The position numbers and the translations under genes are program-made. A DNA stretch of 64,000 nucleotides from DASRQK01 sp964436635 (GTDB lineage Bacteria; Bacteroidota; Bacteroidia; Sphingobacteriales; Sphingobacteriaceae), in contig CAYTDM010000008.1 in the NCBI GenBank assembly GCA_964436635.1, positions 13,406 to 77,405 on the forward strand. Reading direction: 5' to 3'. The notes beneath the pieces were generated by a model that made no database searches, had not been told where the DNA came from, and saw only the letters and a program-made list of their open reading frames with translations. Below, piece by piece: positions 51,918 to 60,658 of the stretch (positions are counted from its first letter, which is position 1; each line of letters begins with the position of its first letter).

Positions 51918-53312
51918 ATGGGCGCCACCTTTAAACAAACATTTTTAAAGGACAGTGAGGTCAAAGCTACTGATTTGAACCATCGCCGCATCATGAACTA
52001 TAATATAGGACAGTACCAACATGCTTTTAATGAGCAGATTCGTGCGTTCCAAAATTTAGAGAATTCTAAAAGAAAAGCACACCTAATTAAATGGAAAGCC
52101 TTAGAAAATTTAGATAAATTATTACCCGAATTCGAAAGCAAGGCAATTAGGAATAATATCAAAGTCATTTGGGCGAACGATGCACAAGAGGCCTTAAACG
52201 AAATTGACGCGATTCTTAAACGGGCGAATGCAAAAACTGTGGTTAAGTCGAAATCCATGGTTACCGAAGAAATTGGTTTGAATGAATTCTTGATAAAAAA
52301 ACAAATTCAACCTGTTGAAAGTGACTTAGGAGAGTTTATTGTCCAGCTATTAGATCAGAAACCCTACCACATCGTCACGCCTGCGATGCATCTGGAACGG
52401 AAAGAGATCGCAAGTCTGTTTAATCAACGCTTTGGAACGGAAGAAGATGCCGATGCAAGTACGATCACAGCGAAAGCGAGAGAACTTTTAAGAGATCAAT
52501 TCATTACCGCAGACGCAGCGATCACCGGTGCGAATTTTCTAATCGCGGATTCGGGAAGCATTGCGATTACTGAAAATGAAGGAAATGCGCGATTATCTAC
52601 GACCTTTCCGAAAATACACATTGCGATAGCAGGCATCGAGAAAATCATTCCTTCGCTAACACAATTAGATTTGTTTTGGCCCTTATTAGCCAGTCATGGG
52701 ACCGGGCAAGGAATGACCAGTTATAATACGGTTTTAAGCGGACCAAGGCGTAGGAATGAGTCCGATGGACCCGAAGAAATGTATGTAATTCTATTGGACA
52801 ATGGACGAACTGATTTGCTTGCGAAAGAAGAACAACGCTCAGGACTTTATTGCATTCGTTGCGGGGCTTGTCTAAATGTCTGCCCTGTTTACAAAGCCAT
52901 TGGGGGTCACGCATATGGAAATACCTATAGTGGGCCGATCGGTTCATTAATAAACCCGAATACGCAGGGCATGAAAAACTTCATTCACTTAAGTGAAGCG
53001 ACCACAAATTGTGGGAAATGTACGGAGGTGTGTCCTGTAAAAATCGACATTAGCAGAATGCTCTTATTAAATCGTAGGGATGCTGTTCAGCACGATCAAG
53101 TTTCTGTACAAGAAAAATGGAGCATGCAGCTGTTTTCAAAACTACTGGCTAACCGAAAACGCATGGATTTCTTCGGAGCTGGAATTAAAAACACAGTTCT
53201 CAGTTGGTTATTTAAGAAAAAATGGGGAAAGCAGCGAACCTTGCCTAAAATTTCGAACAGCTCATTTAGTCAGGAGATGAAGAAAGATCCAAATCAATCC
53301 CAATCCCTTTAA
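51918..53312 (+). CDS. lutB: LutB/LldF-like iron-sulfur protein
   Basis: A 464-residue protein of the lactate-utilisation LutB family: an N-terminal LUD (DUF162) region (about 60-300) followed by two [4Fe-4S] blocks, CIRCGACLNVCPVYK and CGKCTEVCPVKIDI, and a tail. In Bacillus, LutA, LutB and LutC form an L-lactate oxidation complex. Here lutA and lutC are not adjacent, so they may lie elsewhere. It is probably cotranscribed with aspS. Its last 47 bases overlap the convergent MutS-like gene. Confidence 0.85.
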   Translation: MGATFKQTFLKDSEVKATDLNHRRIMNYNIGQYQHAFNEQIRAFQNLENSKRKAHLIKWKALENLDKLLPEFESKAIRNNIKVIWANDAQEALNEIDAILKRANAKTVVKSKSMVTEEIGLNEFLIKKQIQPVESDLGEFIVQLLDQKPYHIVTPAMHLERKEIASLFNQRFGTEEDADASTITAKARELLRDQFITADAAITGANFLIADSGSIAITENEGNARLSTTFPKIHIAIAGIEKIIPSLTQLDLFWPLLASHGTGQGMTSYNTVLSGPRRRNESDGPEEMYVILLDNGRTDLLAKEEQRSGLYCIRCGACLNVCPVYKAIGGHAYGNTYSGPIGSLINPNTQGMKNFIHLSEATTNCGKCTEVCPVKIDISRMLLLNRRDAVQHDQVSVQEKWSMQLFSKLLANRKRMDFFGAGIKNTVLSWLFKKKWGKQRTLPKISNSSFSQEMKKDPNQSQSL

Positions 53313-55089
53313 GCAATAAAGAAGCATTAAATATTTTGCACTCGCCTTCTTTGAGTAAATAATCAAAAATCATTTGACCGTCCACGACTTGAATATCGAA
53401 ATGATAATTTCGAATGACAGCAGGATATTCCGTCTCCAAAGTCGAAAGTTTTAAATCATGGGTCGCCACCAGCCCTGCAACCTGCTCGCGTATTAAATGT
53501 AGAATAATCGCCCTTGATCCCTTATATTTATCGACAGAATTCGTACCTCTTAACATTTCGTCAATCAGGAAAAAACTGTTTTTAGTCGTTTTAATCGTTT
53601 CCAATAACATTTTCATCCGATCTATTTCAGCTTTAAATGTAGATGTGCTTTCTTGAAGCGAATCTTTAATGCGCATGTAGGTAATCAGCTGAGCGTGAGT
53701 TATCACAAATCGTTCGCTACATACAGGTGCTCCCGCAAAAGCTAACACCGCATTAATGCCTATGGTCCTTAAAAAAGTGCTTTTACCCGCCATATTGGAC
53801 CCGGTTATCAAACCAATTCGATGATCCGCATTGTGATAATTATTTGCCACCGCTTTTTCCTGTGGTAGCAAAGGGTGGTTCATCGCAACAGCATCCAATT
53901 TACATACCCCATCAAATTTTTCAACCACTGGCAAGCACCAGTTCGGATGGTTGTATGAAAATATAGACAAACTCATTAAGGCCTCCACTTCTCCCAGTAC
54001 AGGTAGGCTTTTTAAAACAAGATTTCCCTCCTCGGCCTTCCAATTTTGCAACGCTAATACCTGGCGAAAATCCCATAAAAACAACATATTCATGGCAGCA
54101 CCTACCAACATATTATGCCGATAATCTAATTTTTCGAGAATAGCAGACAGATGACGAATGGAAGAAGAGACCGAAGTGGGTTGCACTGAATGATCTGCCA
54201 ATTGAGTCGCTAAGCGGACCATACGATCACTTTTCCATTCTTCCCGCTCGATTCTTTCCAGAGCTATCGCAATCCTTTTCATCAAGCCACTGATCTTTTC
54301 AAACTGCCCACCCAGTTTAGAAACGCGTCCAGCAAACCCTAAACTCACAAACAAGTGGATGAAAGCGATCAAAACTCCAATATTTAGTAAAATAGGAATC
54401 CAAATTCCCAATAAAAACATACTAAACATCAAATAAGGAGCGATTTGAACGTATTTGTGAAACAACGAAGACGAAAACAGGTTGAAGTTTCCATTTATAA
54501 AATGGGATAATTGGGCGTTCAAATCAAGGTTTAGATCTTTCAGTGGGAATAAATCAACTTGAAATTCTTGCATCCAATTCGGTTTGCTTCTCAGTTCAAC
54601 GATCGCTTGTTGGCGCGCCTTCACCTCCTCTACCTCAGCCGGCGCTAAGAAAAAATTAGCTAAATATTTTCTGCCTTCGATCGAAGCAGCGCGGTTTGTC
54701 CGTTCATACAAAGATCGCGGCCCAAAAATATCCAAGTCGTCCGTATAGGGATGTGATGGATCAATAAAATTGGCACCCTCATCGTAGACATTGCTTATAC
54801 CAGCTAAAACGTGTAATTCATTTTCATTGATGGCTTTAAAATGCAACCATCGATCTCGCGATTCTACGAGTTTACTTTGTTTCCAAACTAAGCCTGCAAA
54901 TCCAATTATTAAAGCAAAAAAAGCGAGCATCAAACCCAGTAAAGTGTTCAGTTGGGCCATGTAAAAACACAAGGCTAACCCCAACAACAAAACAACCAAT
55001 CGACTGATCGCAATAAAATTTATTCTCTTTTGCAATCGTTTCAAGACGTTTGTGGCCTCCTCTACATGTACTTGATACTGTTCTTTCAT
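53266..55089 (-). CDS. Membrane-anchored MutS-like ATPase
   Basis: A 607-residue protein with a C-terminal MutS-type ABC ATPase: Walker A GSNMAGKSTFLRT (about 430-442), Q-loop region MRIKDSLQESTSTFKAEI, Walker B FFLIDEMLRGT (about 506-516) and a switch histidine in VATHDLKLS. Unlike MutS and MutS2 it lacks a mismatch-binding domain and a Smr domain. It has predicted helices at about 27-70 and 213-250, placing the ATPase at the membrane. This subfamily is common in Bacteroidota; its function is unknown and a repair role should not be assumed. Confidence 0.8.
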   Translation of the reverse strand: MKEQYQVHVEEATNVLKRLQKRINFIAISRLVVLLLGLALCFYMAQLNTLLGLMLAFFALIIGFAGLVWKQSKLVESRDRWLHFKAINENELHVLAGISNVYDEGANFIDPSHPYTDDLDIFGPRSLYERTNRAASIEGRKYLANFFLAPAEVEEVKARQQAIVELRSKPNWMQEFQVDLFPLKDLNLDLNAQLSHFINGNFNLFSSSLFHKYVQIAPYLMFSMFLLGIWIPILLNIGVLIAFIHLFVSLGFAGRVSKLGGQFEKISGLMKRIAIALERIEREEWKSDRMVRLATQLADHSVQPTSVSSSIRHLSAILEKLDYRHNMLVGAAMNMLFLWDFRQVLALQNWKAEEGNLVLKSLPVLGEVEALMSLSIFSYNHPNWCLPVVEKFDGVCKLDAVAMNHPLLPQEKAVANNYHNADHRIGLITGSNMAGKSTFLRTIGINAVLAFAGAPVCSERFVITHAQLITYMRIKDSLQESTSTFKAEIDRMKMLLETIKTTKNSFFLIDEMLRGTNSVDKYKGSRAIILHLIREQVAGLVATHDLKLSTLETEYPAVIRNYHFDIQVVDGQMIFDYLLKEGECKIFNASLLLKGIGIDLDLSSSPD

Positions 55090-55095
55090 GTAATT

Positions 55096-55195
55096 TATTG
55101 TATTTATCCGGCTTTTAATTATTTCATCAGACTTATAATAGTATTACCAGACATGTAATAGCATTACCAGACATGTAATAGTTTTACCAGGCTTG
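55096..55195 (-). repeat. Five 20-nt tandem units from the pcm stop to the MutS-like gene
   Basis: On the minus strand 20-nt units run without gaps from 55195 to 55096. Units 1-3 share CTGGTAA and CTATTA: unit 2 is CATGTCTGGTAATGCTATTA and unit 3 differs from it by one base. Units 4 and 5 are diverged. The pcm stop (TGGTAA) lies in unit 1. Confidence 0.85.
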
Positions 55196-55840
55196 ATCTC
55201 CCACCAATGGAACAAATCTAAACGTATCCAATTCTATTTTTTCGTAATCATTCTCTCCCGTCCGGATGACCGTTAACATTTTTTGCGATTTTTCGTCTCC
55301 TACAGGGATTACTAAAAGCCCCCCTATTTTTAGCTGGCGCAACATCACTTCTGGCACAAAAGGCGCGCCAGCAGTGACAATAATTTTATCATAAGGTGCA
55401 AATTCAGCTTTGCCCTTTGAGCCATCGCCTAAAAAAAAATGAGGTTTATATCCCATATAAGGTAAGACTTGTATGGTACGTTTAAAAATGTTTTCTTGCC
55501 GTTCAATGGTATACACTTCTGCGCCCAATTCTAAAAGAATACAGGTTTGGTAGCCCGAACCGGTTCCGATTTCAAGGACTTTATCTCCCGGTTTAATGTG
55601 CAATAATTCTGTTTGATAGGCGACTGTATAAGGCTGAGAAATCGTTTGGCCATCGCCAATAGGAAATGCAATATCCTTATAAGCTTGTACCCAAAACGTT
55701 TCATCAAAAAAATAATGTCTCGGAACTTTACCGATCGCTTCCAACACTCTTCGATCAGAAATACCCTTCTCTTTCAACAAAGAGACTAACTTCTTTCTTG
55801 CACCTTGCTCCCGATAATTATCAATAAACTTATACGCCAT
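55184..55840 (-). CDS. pcm: Protein-L-isoaspartate O-methyltransferase
   Basis: Repairs isoaspartyl damage in proteins using SAM. The 218-residue protein has VPRHYF, the substrate block IGDGQTISQPYTVAYQTELL, the SAM motif VLEIGTGSGYQTCILLELGA and the late VIPVGDE. The start codon lies 37 bases after the priA stop, on the same strand. The C-terminal QAW codons and stop form the first unit of a 20-nt tandem repeat. Confidence 0.94.
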   Translation of the reverse strand: MAYKFIDNYREQGARKKLVSLLKEKGISDRRVLEAIGKVPRHYFFDETFWVQAYKDIAFPIGDGQTISQPYTVAYQTELLHIKPGDKVLEIGTGSGYQTCILLELGAEVYTIERQENIFKRTIQVLPYMGYKPHFFLGDGSKGKAEFAPYDKIIVTAGAPFVPEVMLRQLKIGGLLVIPVGDEKSQKMLTVIRTGENDYEKIELDTFRFVPLVGDQAW

Positions 55841-55856
55841 GTTCTCTTAAAAAAAA

Positions 55857-55898
55857 ATTAAACGGATCTACATCTATTTAATACGGATCTACATCTAC
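55857..55898 (-). repeat. 21-nt in-frame tandem repeat over the priA stop codon
   Basis: Two units of 21 nt. A 15-nt core (TAGATGTAGATCCGT on the minus strand) is exact. Unit 1 encodes VDVDPY plus TAA; unit 2, in the same frame after the stop, would read IDVDPFN. Confidence 0.85.
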
Positions 55899-58361
55899 AG
55901 TGACACGAACTGCCCGGAATGATTTTTCACTGGCAAAATATTGCAAGGTTTGACGAATCACCTCCCTTACTTTTGCCATATTGATTCCAGTTCGCTCTAT
56001 TTTCAATAAAATATTTTCAATATATAAATTTCTAATTCTGGCTACGAGGGGTTGTTCAGGTCCCAAAACCCGCTCGCCCAATCCTTGCCTTAATAAAAAG
56101 GCTATTCGTTCTGCTGCAGCTTGGGCCACAGCCAATTCAACATGCTTTACATCAATGCGAATCATGCGGTAAAAAGGCGGATAAGAAAAGTTTTTACGCT
56201 CGTTAATTTCCACATTAAACATGGCTTCGTAATCTTGGTCCACAACCTGTTGGATCACGCGATGTTGAGGACTATTTGTTTGTATGATAACCCTTCCTGG
56301 GGTGTCTCTCCTGCCCGCTCTTCCAGCCACTTGCGACAGCAAGGAATAGGCCCGTTCATAAGCCCTAAAATCAGGGAAATGAATCAATGAATCCGCATGA
56401 ATGATTCCAATCACCGACACATTTCCAAAATCCAGCCCTTTAGCGACCATTTGTGTTCCAATCAACACATCGTATTGTTGGTCCTCGAATGCAGCGAGTA
56501 CTTTCTCAAATCCAAATTTCCCTTTGGCTGCATCCCAATCCAGGCGCCCGACACGGGCTTCTGGCAGAATTTGCGCGAGCTCCTCCTCCAATCGCTCTGT
56601 TCCAAACCCTTTACTTTCAATGTAAGAAGACCCACAGGCTACGCAAGTGGTAACTGGAGGTTCTGTGTACCCACAATAATGGCAGTGCAGTTGTTGGCTG
56701 CTTTTATGATAGGTTAAACTGACATCGCAATGCACGCATTTCGCGATCACTCCACAGGTTTTACATTGGGAGATCGGTGTGTAACCGCGTCGATTTTGGA
56801 ACAAAATGATTTGCTGCTTTTTACTGAGCGCCACTTGCATCGCATCCAGCAGGGTTTTACTAAAATAGGATTGTATTTCATCCTTCCGTCCAGCTTCTTT
56901 CAGGTCGACTACTTCAATGGAGGGAAGTTTCGCCTCGCCAAAACGAGTTAATAATTGAACAAAACCATATTTTCCAGATTTCGCATTGTAAAAACTTTCA
57001 ATGGCTGGCGTGGCGGACCCTAATAAAACTTTTGCTTGATGCAGGTGACCTAAAAAAATAGCGGTGTCTCGTGCGTGGTATCTGGGGGCAGGCTCTTGTT
57101 GTTTATAGGATCCTTCATGCTCTTCATCCACGACGACTAATCCGAGGTCCTTAAATGGCAAAAACACAGCAGACCGCGCACCGACAAGCACCTGAATCTC
57201 TTTATTCAACACCTTTTTCCAAAGTTCAGCACGTTCTTGATCATTAAATTTTGAATGATACACGCCTAATTTTGCCCCAAAATGCAAACGCAAGCGATCG
57301 GTAATTTGGGAAGTTAAGGCGATTTCAGGCAATAAATACAAAACTTGTTTGTCTTGTGCCAAATAGGATTCAATAAATCGAATGTATAGTTGAGTTTTTC
57401 CGGAAGAAGTGACGCCATGCAATAAAGTCACGTCCTTTTGTTGCATAGATGTTTTGAGAGCCTCAAATGCTTGTGATTGCAAGTCATTCAACTCAAAATT
57501 CGTCGTAAACGGAACATCTTCTCCGTTAATCCGACTCACCACTTCCTCTTCCTCTATAAATACACCCTTATCGATTAATGATTTAATGGTCGCAGGTAGC
57601 ACGTTCGCTTCCTCCATTAATTGCTTTCTGGTAATTTTAGAATGGCGCTTTTGTAATTGTAGAAAAGCAATCACGGCATCTTGTTGCTTAAATGCACGAT
57701 GCAAAGAATCGATTAAAACTTTCTTACCCGATTCATCCCGAAACTCATCGGATAAAATCAAGTATCGAAGCTTTCTGGGCTTAAATTTAGGCGCCATCTC
57801 TTCCGAAATCACCACCAAATCCTTTTCAAACATCCTTTTCAGTAATGGAAAAACGGATTTTTGCCCCAATAACTTCACCACATCGCTCACCTTCAATTCA
57901 CCAGCGACATCTAAGGCTTCTAATACTAAAAACTCCTTATCGTTTAATTCGTCCCGAGGTTCAAGGGCTGCATTTCCTTTAGTAATTTTCGTTTCACTCG
58001 CTAATTTTAGCACAGCAGGAAGTGCTGCCTGCATGACCTCCCCTAACCCACATTGATAATAATCAGCCATCCATTCCCACAACTTAAACTGTGTGGGATG
58101 CACGATGGGTGCGTCATCCATGACGTCTAAAATATACTTTGCCTCGTAACGAGCGGGCGCTTGATCGCCAATCTTATAAATGAGTGCAGAATAAATTCTG
58201 TTTTTACCGAATTGTACAATGACCCGTCTTCCCACCTCTATTTGCGCGAGCAAATCCTGAGGAACTCTGTAGGTATAACTGCCTTGAATCGCCAACGGCA
58301 ACAAGACATCTACAAAGAGAGTTTTACGGTCAAGCCGCTGCTCTGAGTTCAATTTAATCAA
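55878..58361 (-). CDS. priA: Primosomal protein N' (replication restart helicase PriA)
   Basis: 3'-5' DNA helicase that reloads the replisome at stalled forks. The 827-residue protein has a 3'BD domain (FVDVLLPLAIQGSYTYRVP), Walker A GVTSSGKTQLY, DEEH in VVVDEEHEGSYKQ, GSATPAIESF, the zinc cysteines (CKTCGVIAKCVHC, CHYCG, CVACGSSYIE) and QVAGRAGRRDTPG. No ATG lies before the conserved N-terminus, so the start must be TTG at 58361 or 58352. Next on the strand is pcm. Confidence 0.95.
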   Translation of the reverse strand: MIKLNSEQRLDRKTLFVDVLLPLAIQGSYTYRVPQDLLAQIEVGRRVIVQFGKNRIYSALIYKIGDQAPARYEAKYILDVMDDAPIVHPTQFKLWEWMADYYQCGLGEVMQAALPAVLKLASETKITKGNAALEPRDELNDKEFLVLEALDVAGELKVSDVVKLLGQKSVFPLLKRMFEKDLVVISEEMAPKFKPRKLRYLILSDEFRDESGKKVLIDSLHRAFKQQDAVIAFLQLQKRHSKITRKQLMEEANVLPATIKSLIDKGVFIEEEEVVSRINGEDVPFTTNFELNDLQSQAFEALKTSMQQKDVTLLHGVTSSGKTQLYIRFIESYLAQDKQVLYLLPEIALTSQITDRLRLHFGAKLGVYHSKFNDQERAELWKKVLNKEIQVLVGARSAVFLPFKDLGLVVVDEEHEGSYKQQEPAPRYHARDTAIFLGHLHQAKVLLGSATPAIESFYNAKSGKYGFVQLLTRFGEAKLPSIEVVDLKEAGRKDEIQSYFSKTLLDAMQVALSKKQQIILFQNRRGYTPISQCKTCGVIAKCVHCDVSLTYHKSSQQLHCHYCGYTEPPVTTCVACGSSYIESKGFGTERLEEELAQILPEARVGRLDWDAAKGKFGFEKVLAAFEDQQYDVLIGTQMVAKGLDFGNVSVIGIIHADSLIHFPDFRAYERAYSLLSQVAGRAGRRDTPGRVIIQTNSPQHRVIQQVVDQDYEAMFNVEINERKNFSYPPFYRMIRIDVKHVELAVAQAAAERIAFLLRQGLGERVLGPEQPLVARIRNLYIENILLKIERTGINMAKVREVIRQTLQYFASEKSFRAVRVTVDVDPY

Positions 58362-58380
58362 GACAGTATAAAACTATTGG

Positions 58381-58767
58381 TTATTTATTTCGAACGGTTG
58401 CCACAAACAAATTAACCCAACCCACAATAAAGAATAATCCACCGATCGGGGTAATAGGCCCAAGAATTGATGGCTTTATAAATCCTGTTAATGAATGGGT
58501 GCTTAGCAAATACAAGGAACCTGAAAACAGTAATATACCAAAGGCAAAACTGATATACGATATGCGAATATAATTATTTTTTGCCCTTGAAAATGTTGAC
58601 AAAAACAACAAGGCAAGGGTATGATAAAAATGATAATCCACCGCTGTCTCCCAAGTCTCTTGTTGATCTTCGGATATTTTATTTTCTAATCCATGTGCAC
58701 CAAAAGCACCAAGAGTGACAGCCAGCACACCAAATAATGCAGCAGTTAAAATAATACGTTTATTCAT
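58381..58767 (-). CDS. DUF423 small membrane protein
   Basis: A 128-residue protein with four hydrophobic helices (YgdD family). It starts MNKRIILTAALFGVLAVTLGAFGAHGLE, with the family's AFGAHGL motif. The frame extends to 58809, but the ATG at 58767 fits the family and gives a clean first helix. It lies 19 bases upstream of priA and may be cotranscribed. Function unknown. Confidence 0.9.
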   Translation of the reverse strand: MNKRIILTAALFGVLAVTLGAFGAHGLENKISEDQQETWETAVDYHFYHTLALLFLSTFSRAKNNYIRISYISFAFGILLFSGSLYLLSTHSLTGFIKPSILGPITPIGGLFFIVGWVNLFVATVRNK

Positions 58768-58852
58768 TTTGGTCAATTTAATATGAGGCCAACAGACAAA
58801 TATACACAAACTGCTTTAACTTTATTCGGATATAATTTAATCCCAAAATAAC

Positions 58853-58860
58853 TACCTTTG
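58853..58860 (+). promoter_or_regulatory. -7 element (TACCTTTG) just upstream of the menaquinone methyltransferase gene
   Basis: TACCTTTG fits TAnnTTTG and ends only 4 bases before the ATG. If used, transcription would start at or within the start codon, giving a leaderless or nearly leaderless mRNA. No TTG is seen at 19 nt. Confidence 0.4.
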
Positions 58861-58864
58861 CTTC

Positions 58865-59602
58865 ATGGCAATATCGGAAGAAATAAAACCTTATAAAGAA
58901 GCGGACACCGCTAAAAAACAACAAGTCGCTGAAATGTTTGATAATATTTCAGGAACGTACGATTTTCTGAACCATTTTATGTCTTTAGGCATCGACATAC
59001 TTTGGCGCAAGAAAGCCATAGGATTATTGAAGCGTGAACAACCTCAATATATGCTCGATGTAGCGACGGGTACGGGCGATTTTGCGCTTGAATCCATCAA
59101 ACAATTAAATCCTAAAAAAATCATTGGGGTGGATATTTCAGCAGGAATGTTAGCGGTAGCAAAGGAAAAAATCGCCAAAAAAGGGCTTCAAAACCAGTTT
59201 GAAGTAAAACTTGGCGACTCCGAAGGTTTGCCGTTTGAAGACGAAACTTTCGATGCCGTTACTGCTGCTTTTGGCGTGAGAAATTTTGAGAATTTGGCCA
59301 AAGGTTTAGCGGACATGGCTCGTGTAACAAAAACGGGCGGATCGGTGGTAATTTTGGAATTTTCTAAACCCAAAGCATTTCCAATCAAGCAACTTTACAA
59401 TTTCTATTTTCATAAAATCACCCCATTTTTTGGGAGTTTGTTCGCCAAAGATCGTCTAGCTTATGAATACTTACCAGAATCGGTATCGCATTTTCCGGAC
59501 GGCCATGATTTTATCAAAATTTTAGAGGAAGTCGGTTTTAGTTCAGCGATCGCAAAACCACAATTTTTCGGAGTCTGCACGATTTACCACGCAAAAAAAT
59601 AA
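58865..59602 (+). CDS. ubiE: Demethylmenaquinone methyltransferase
   Basis: SAM-dependent C-methyltransferase for the last step of menaquinone synthesis (UbiE/MenG). The 245-residue protein has MFDNISGTYDFLNHFMSLGID, the SAM motif LDVATGTGDFALE, DISAGMLAVAKEK, FGVRNFEN and LEFSKP. A Bacteroidota member would make menaquinone only, which also feeds the SdhC-type complex II in this window. It is followed after 17 bases by the PorT-like gene, an order seen in other Bacteroidota. Confidence 0.95.
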   Translation: MAISEEIKPYKEADTAKKQQVAEMFDNISGTYDFLNHFMSLGIDILWRKKAIGLLKREQPQYMLDVATGTGDFALESIKQLNPKKIIGVDISAGMLAVAKEKIAKKGLQNQFEVKLGDSEGLPFEDETFDAVTAAFGVRNFENLAKGLADMARVTKTGGSVVILEFSKPKAFPIKQLYNFYFHKITPFFGSLFAKDRLAYEYLPESVSHFPDGHDFIKILEEVGFSSAIAKPQFFGVCTIYHAKK

Positions 59603-59619
59603 TCATCAACTGATCATCT

Positions 59620-60558
59620 ATGAACCTGAAAATTATGAATAAAAGCATGTTGATTCGTTGGACACTCCTATTGCTGATCACTTGTTCAGCCAGCCAAGCG
59701 TTTTCCCAATCTATATTGAAGCGTTTTTGGGACAAAAACAAGAAATACACGGCGCTAAGAGGGGAAGAATATAGCGATGAGTTACCTGTGTATATAGGAA
59801 TCGTATTCCCGCATGTATTTTATTCCAACTATCAATTGCAAGCCGTATCGGGGATCAATAATCTCCAAGTCAACTCAGGTAATGGAAGCGTTTCTACAAT
59901 TCAACACTTATCTTCTACTGGAGGAGTAGGAGTTGGCGTTGGGATACCAATCCGAGTCCGAGTGAATGAACACATCAGTGTGGAGAGTGGTTTTTTGGCC
60001 TCCAACTATTTAGAAATGGGCAGCAGTTCAGAAGGCTATACGAAAGGCCTAAAGATAAACTACCACCTTTCAAATCAAGATATAGAACATAGGATGCAAA
60101 AGGATTTTTTTGAGGATGAAAATAAAAAAATAAATGGCCAAAATTATTGGTTCCTTGAAACGCCACTGCGTGCACACATTTATTCCGATAAAAATTATTT
60201 TGGACAATTTAGTTCTCAATATTTTCGATTATCATTATTGGGGGGGATAAACTATATTACGCATTTAGGAGCCAACAGATTTAATCACGATAGTCAGAAT
60301 TTCCCTAAAGATCACCCGAGCCTCCTTTTCAAATCTTCCTATTTAAATGGAGAAGTCGGGGTGGGATTTTCCTTCTATTCGAAATACAATAAAATCAGTT
60401 TACAAGCAAAATACTCACAAAACATCACGGATAATCTGTTAAATGTAAAACGTCATGAATTACATAAGATAGACATCTCTGATTATTCAAACCCGTACAT
60501 GGATGCCATCCAAAAAGTAGGCCTTCGTGGTTGGAAATTAACCGTGGTATTAGAGTAA
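59620..60558 (+). CDS. porT: PorT-like outer membrane protein (candidate type IX secretion component)
   Basis: A 312-residue protein with a signal (about 1-30, ASQAFSQS) and barrel-like sequence (VYIGIVFPHVFYSNYQLQ, GEVGVGFSFYSKYNKISLQAKYSQ). To my knowledge porT/sprT follows ubiE in gliding and T9SS-bearing Bacteroidota, and this gene has the right position, size and signal, so PorT is likely. Sequence similarity could not be tested here. An ATG at 59635 is an alternative start. After the stop an 18-nt in-frame repeat extends towards the SDR gene. Confidence 0.65.
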   Translation: MNLKIMNKSMLIRWTLLLLITCSASQAFSQSILKRFWDKNKKYTALRGEEYSDELPVYIGIVFPHVFYSNYQLQAVSGINNLQVNSGNGSVSTIQHLSSTGGVGVGVGIPIRVRVNEHISVESGFLASNYLEMGSSSEGYTKGLKINYHLSNQDIEHRMQKDFFEDENKKINGQNYWFLETPLRAHIYSDKNYFGQFSSQYFRLSLLGGINYITHLGANRFNHDSQNFPKDHPSLLFKSSYLNGEVGVGFSFYSKYNKISLQAKYSQNITDNLLNVKRHELHKIDISDYSNPYMDAIQKVGLRGWKLTVVLE

Positions 60559-60628
60559 TTGGAACTATTGGAATGATTGGTATCAGTGGAATGATTGGTG
60601 TCGGTGGAATTTGAAATAATTGGTATCA
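60551..60628 (+). repeat. 18-nt in-frame tandem repeat over the porT-like stop codon
   Basis: Stops in the porT-like frame fall at 60556 (TAA), 60574 (TGA) and 60592 (TGA), exactly 18 nt apart. Units 60568-60585 and 60586-60603 share GGAATGATTGGT; a longer diverged copy follows. Each unit reads Val/Leu-Glu-stop, echoing the true C-terminus VLE-stop. Confidence 0.85.
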
Positions 60629-60658
60629 ATGAAAGTTCAAATAATTGAAATTAAACAA

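Noticed and set aside
57409..58056. 215-codon open frame on the plus strand
   Set aside because: It lies fully antisense to priA, whose motifs are intact; the translation is Ser/Asn/Phe-rich with no recognisable domain.
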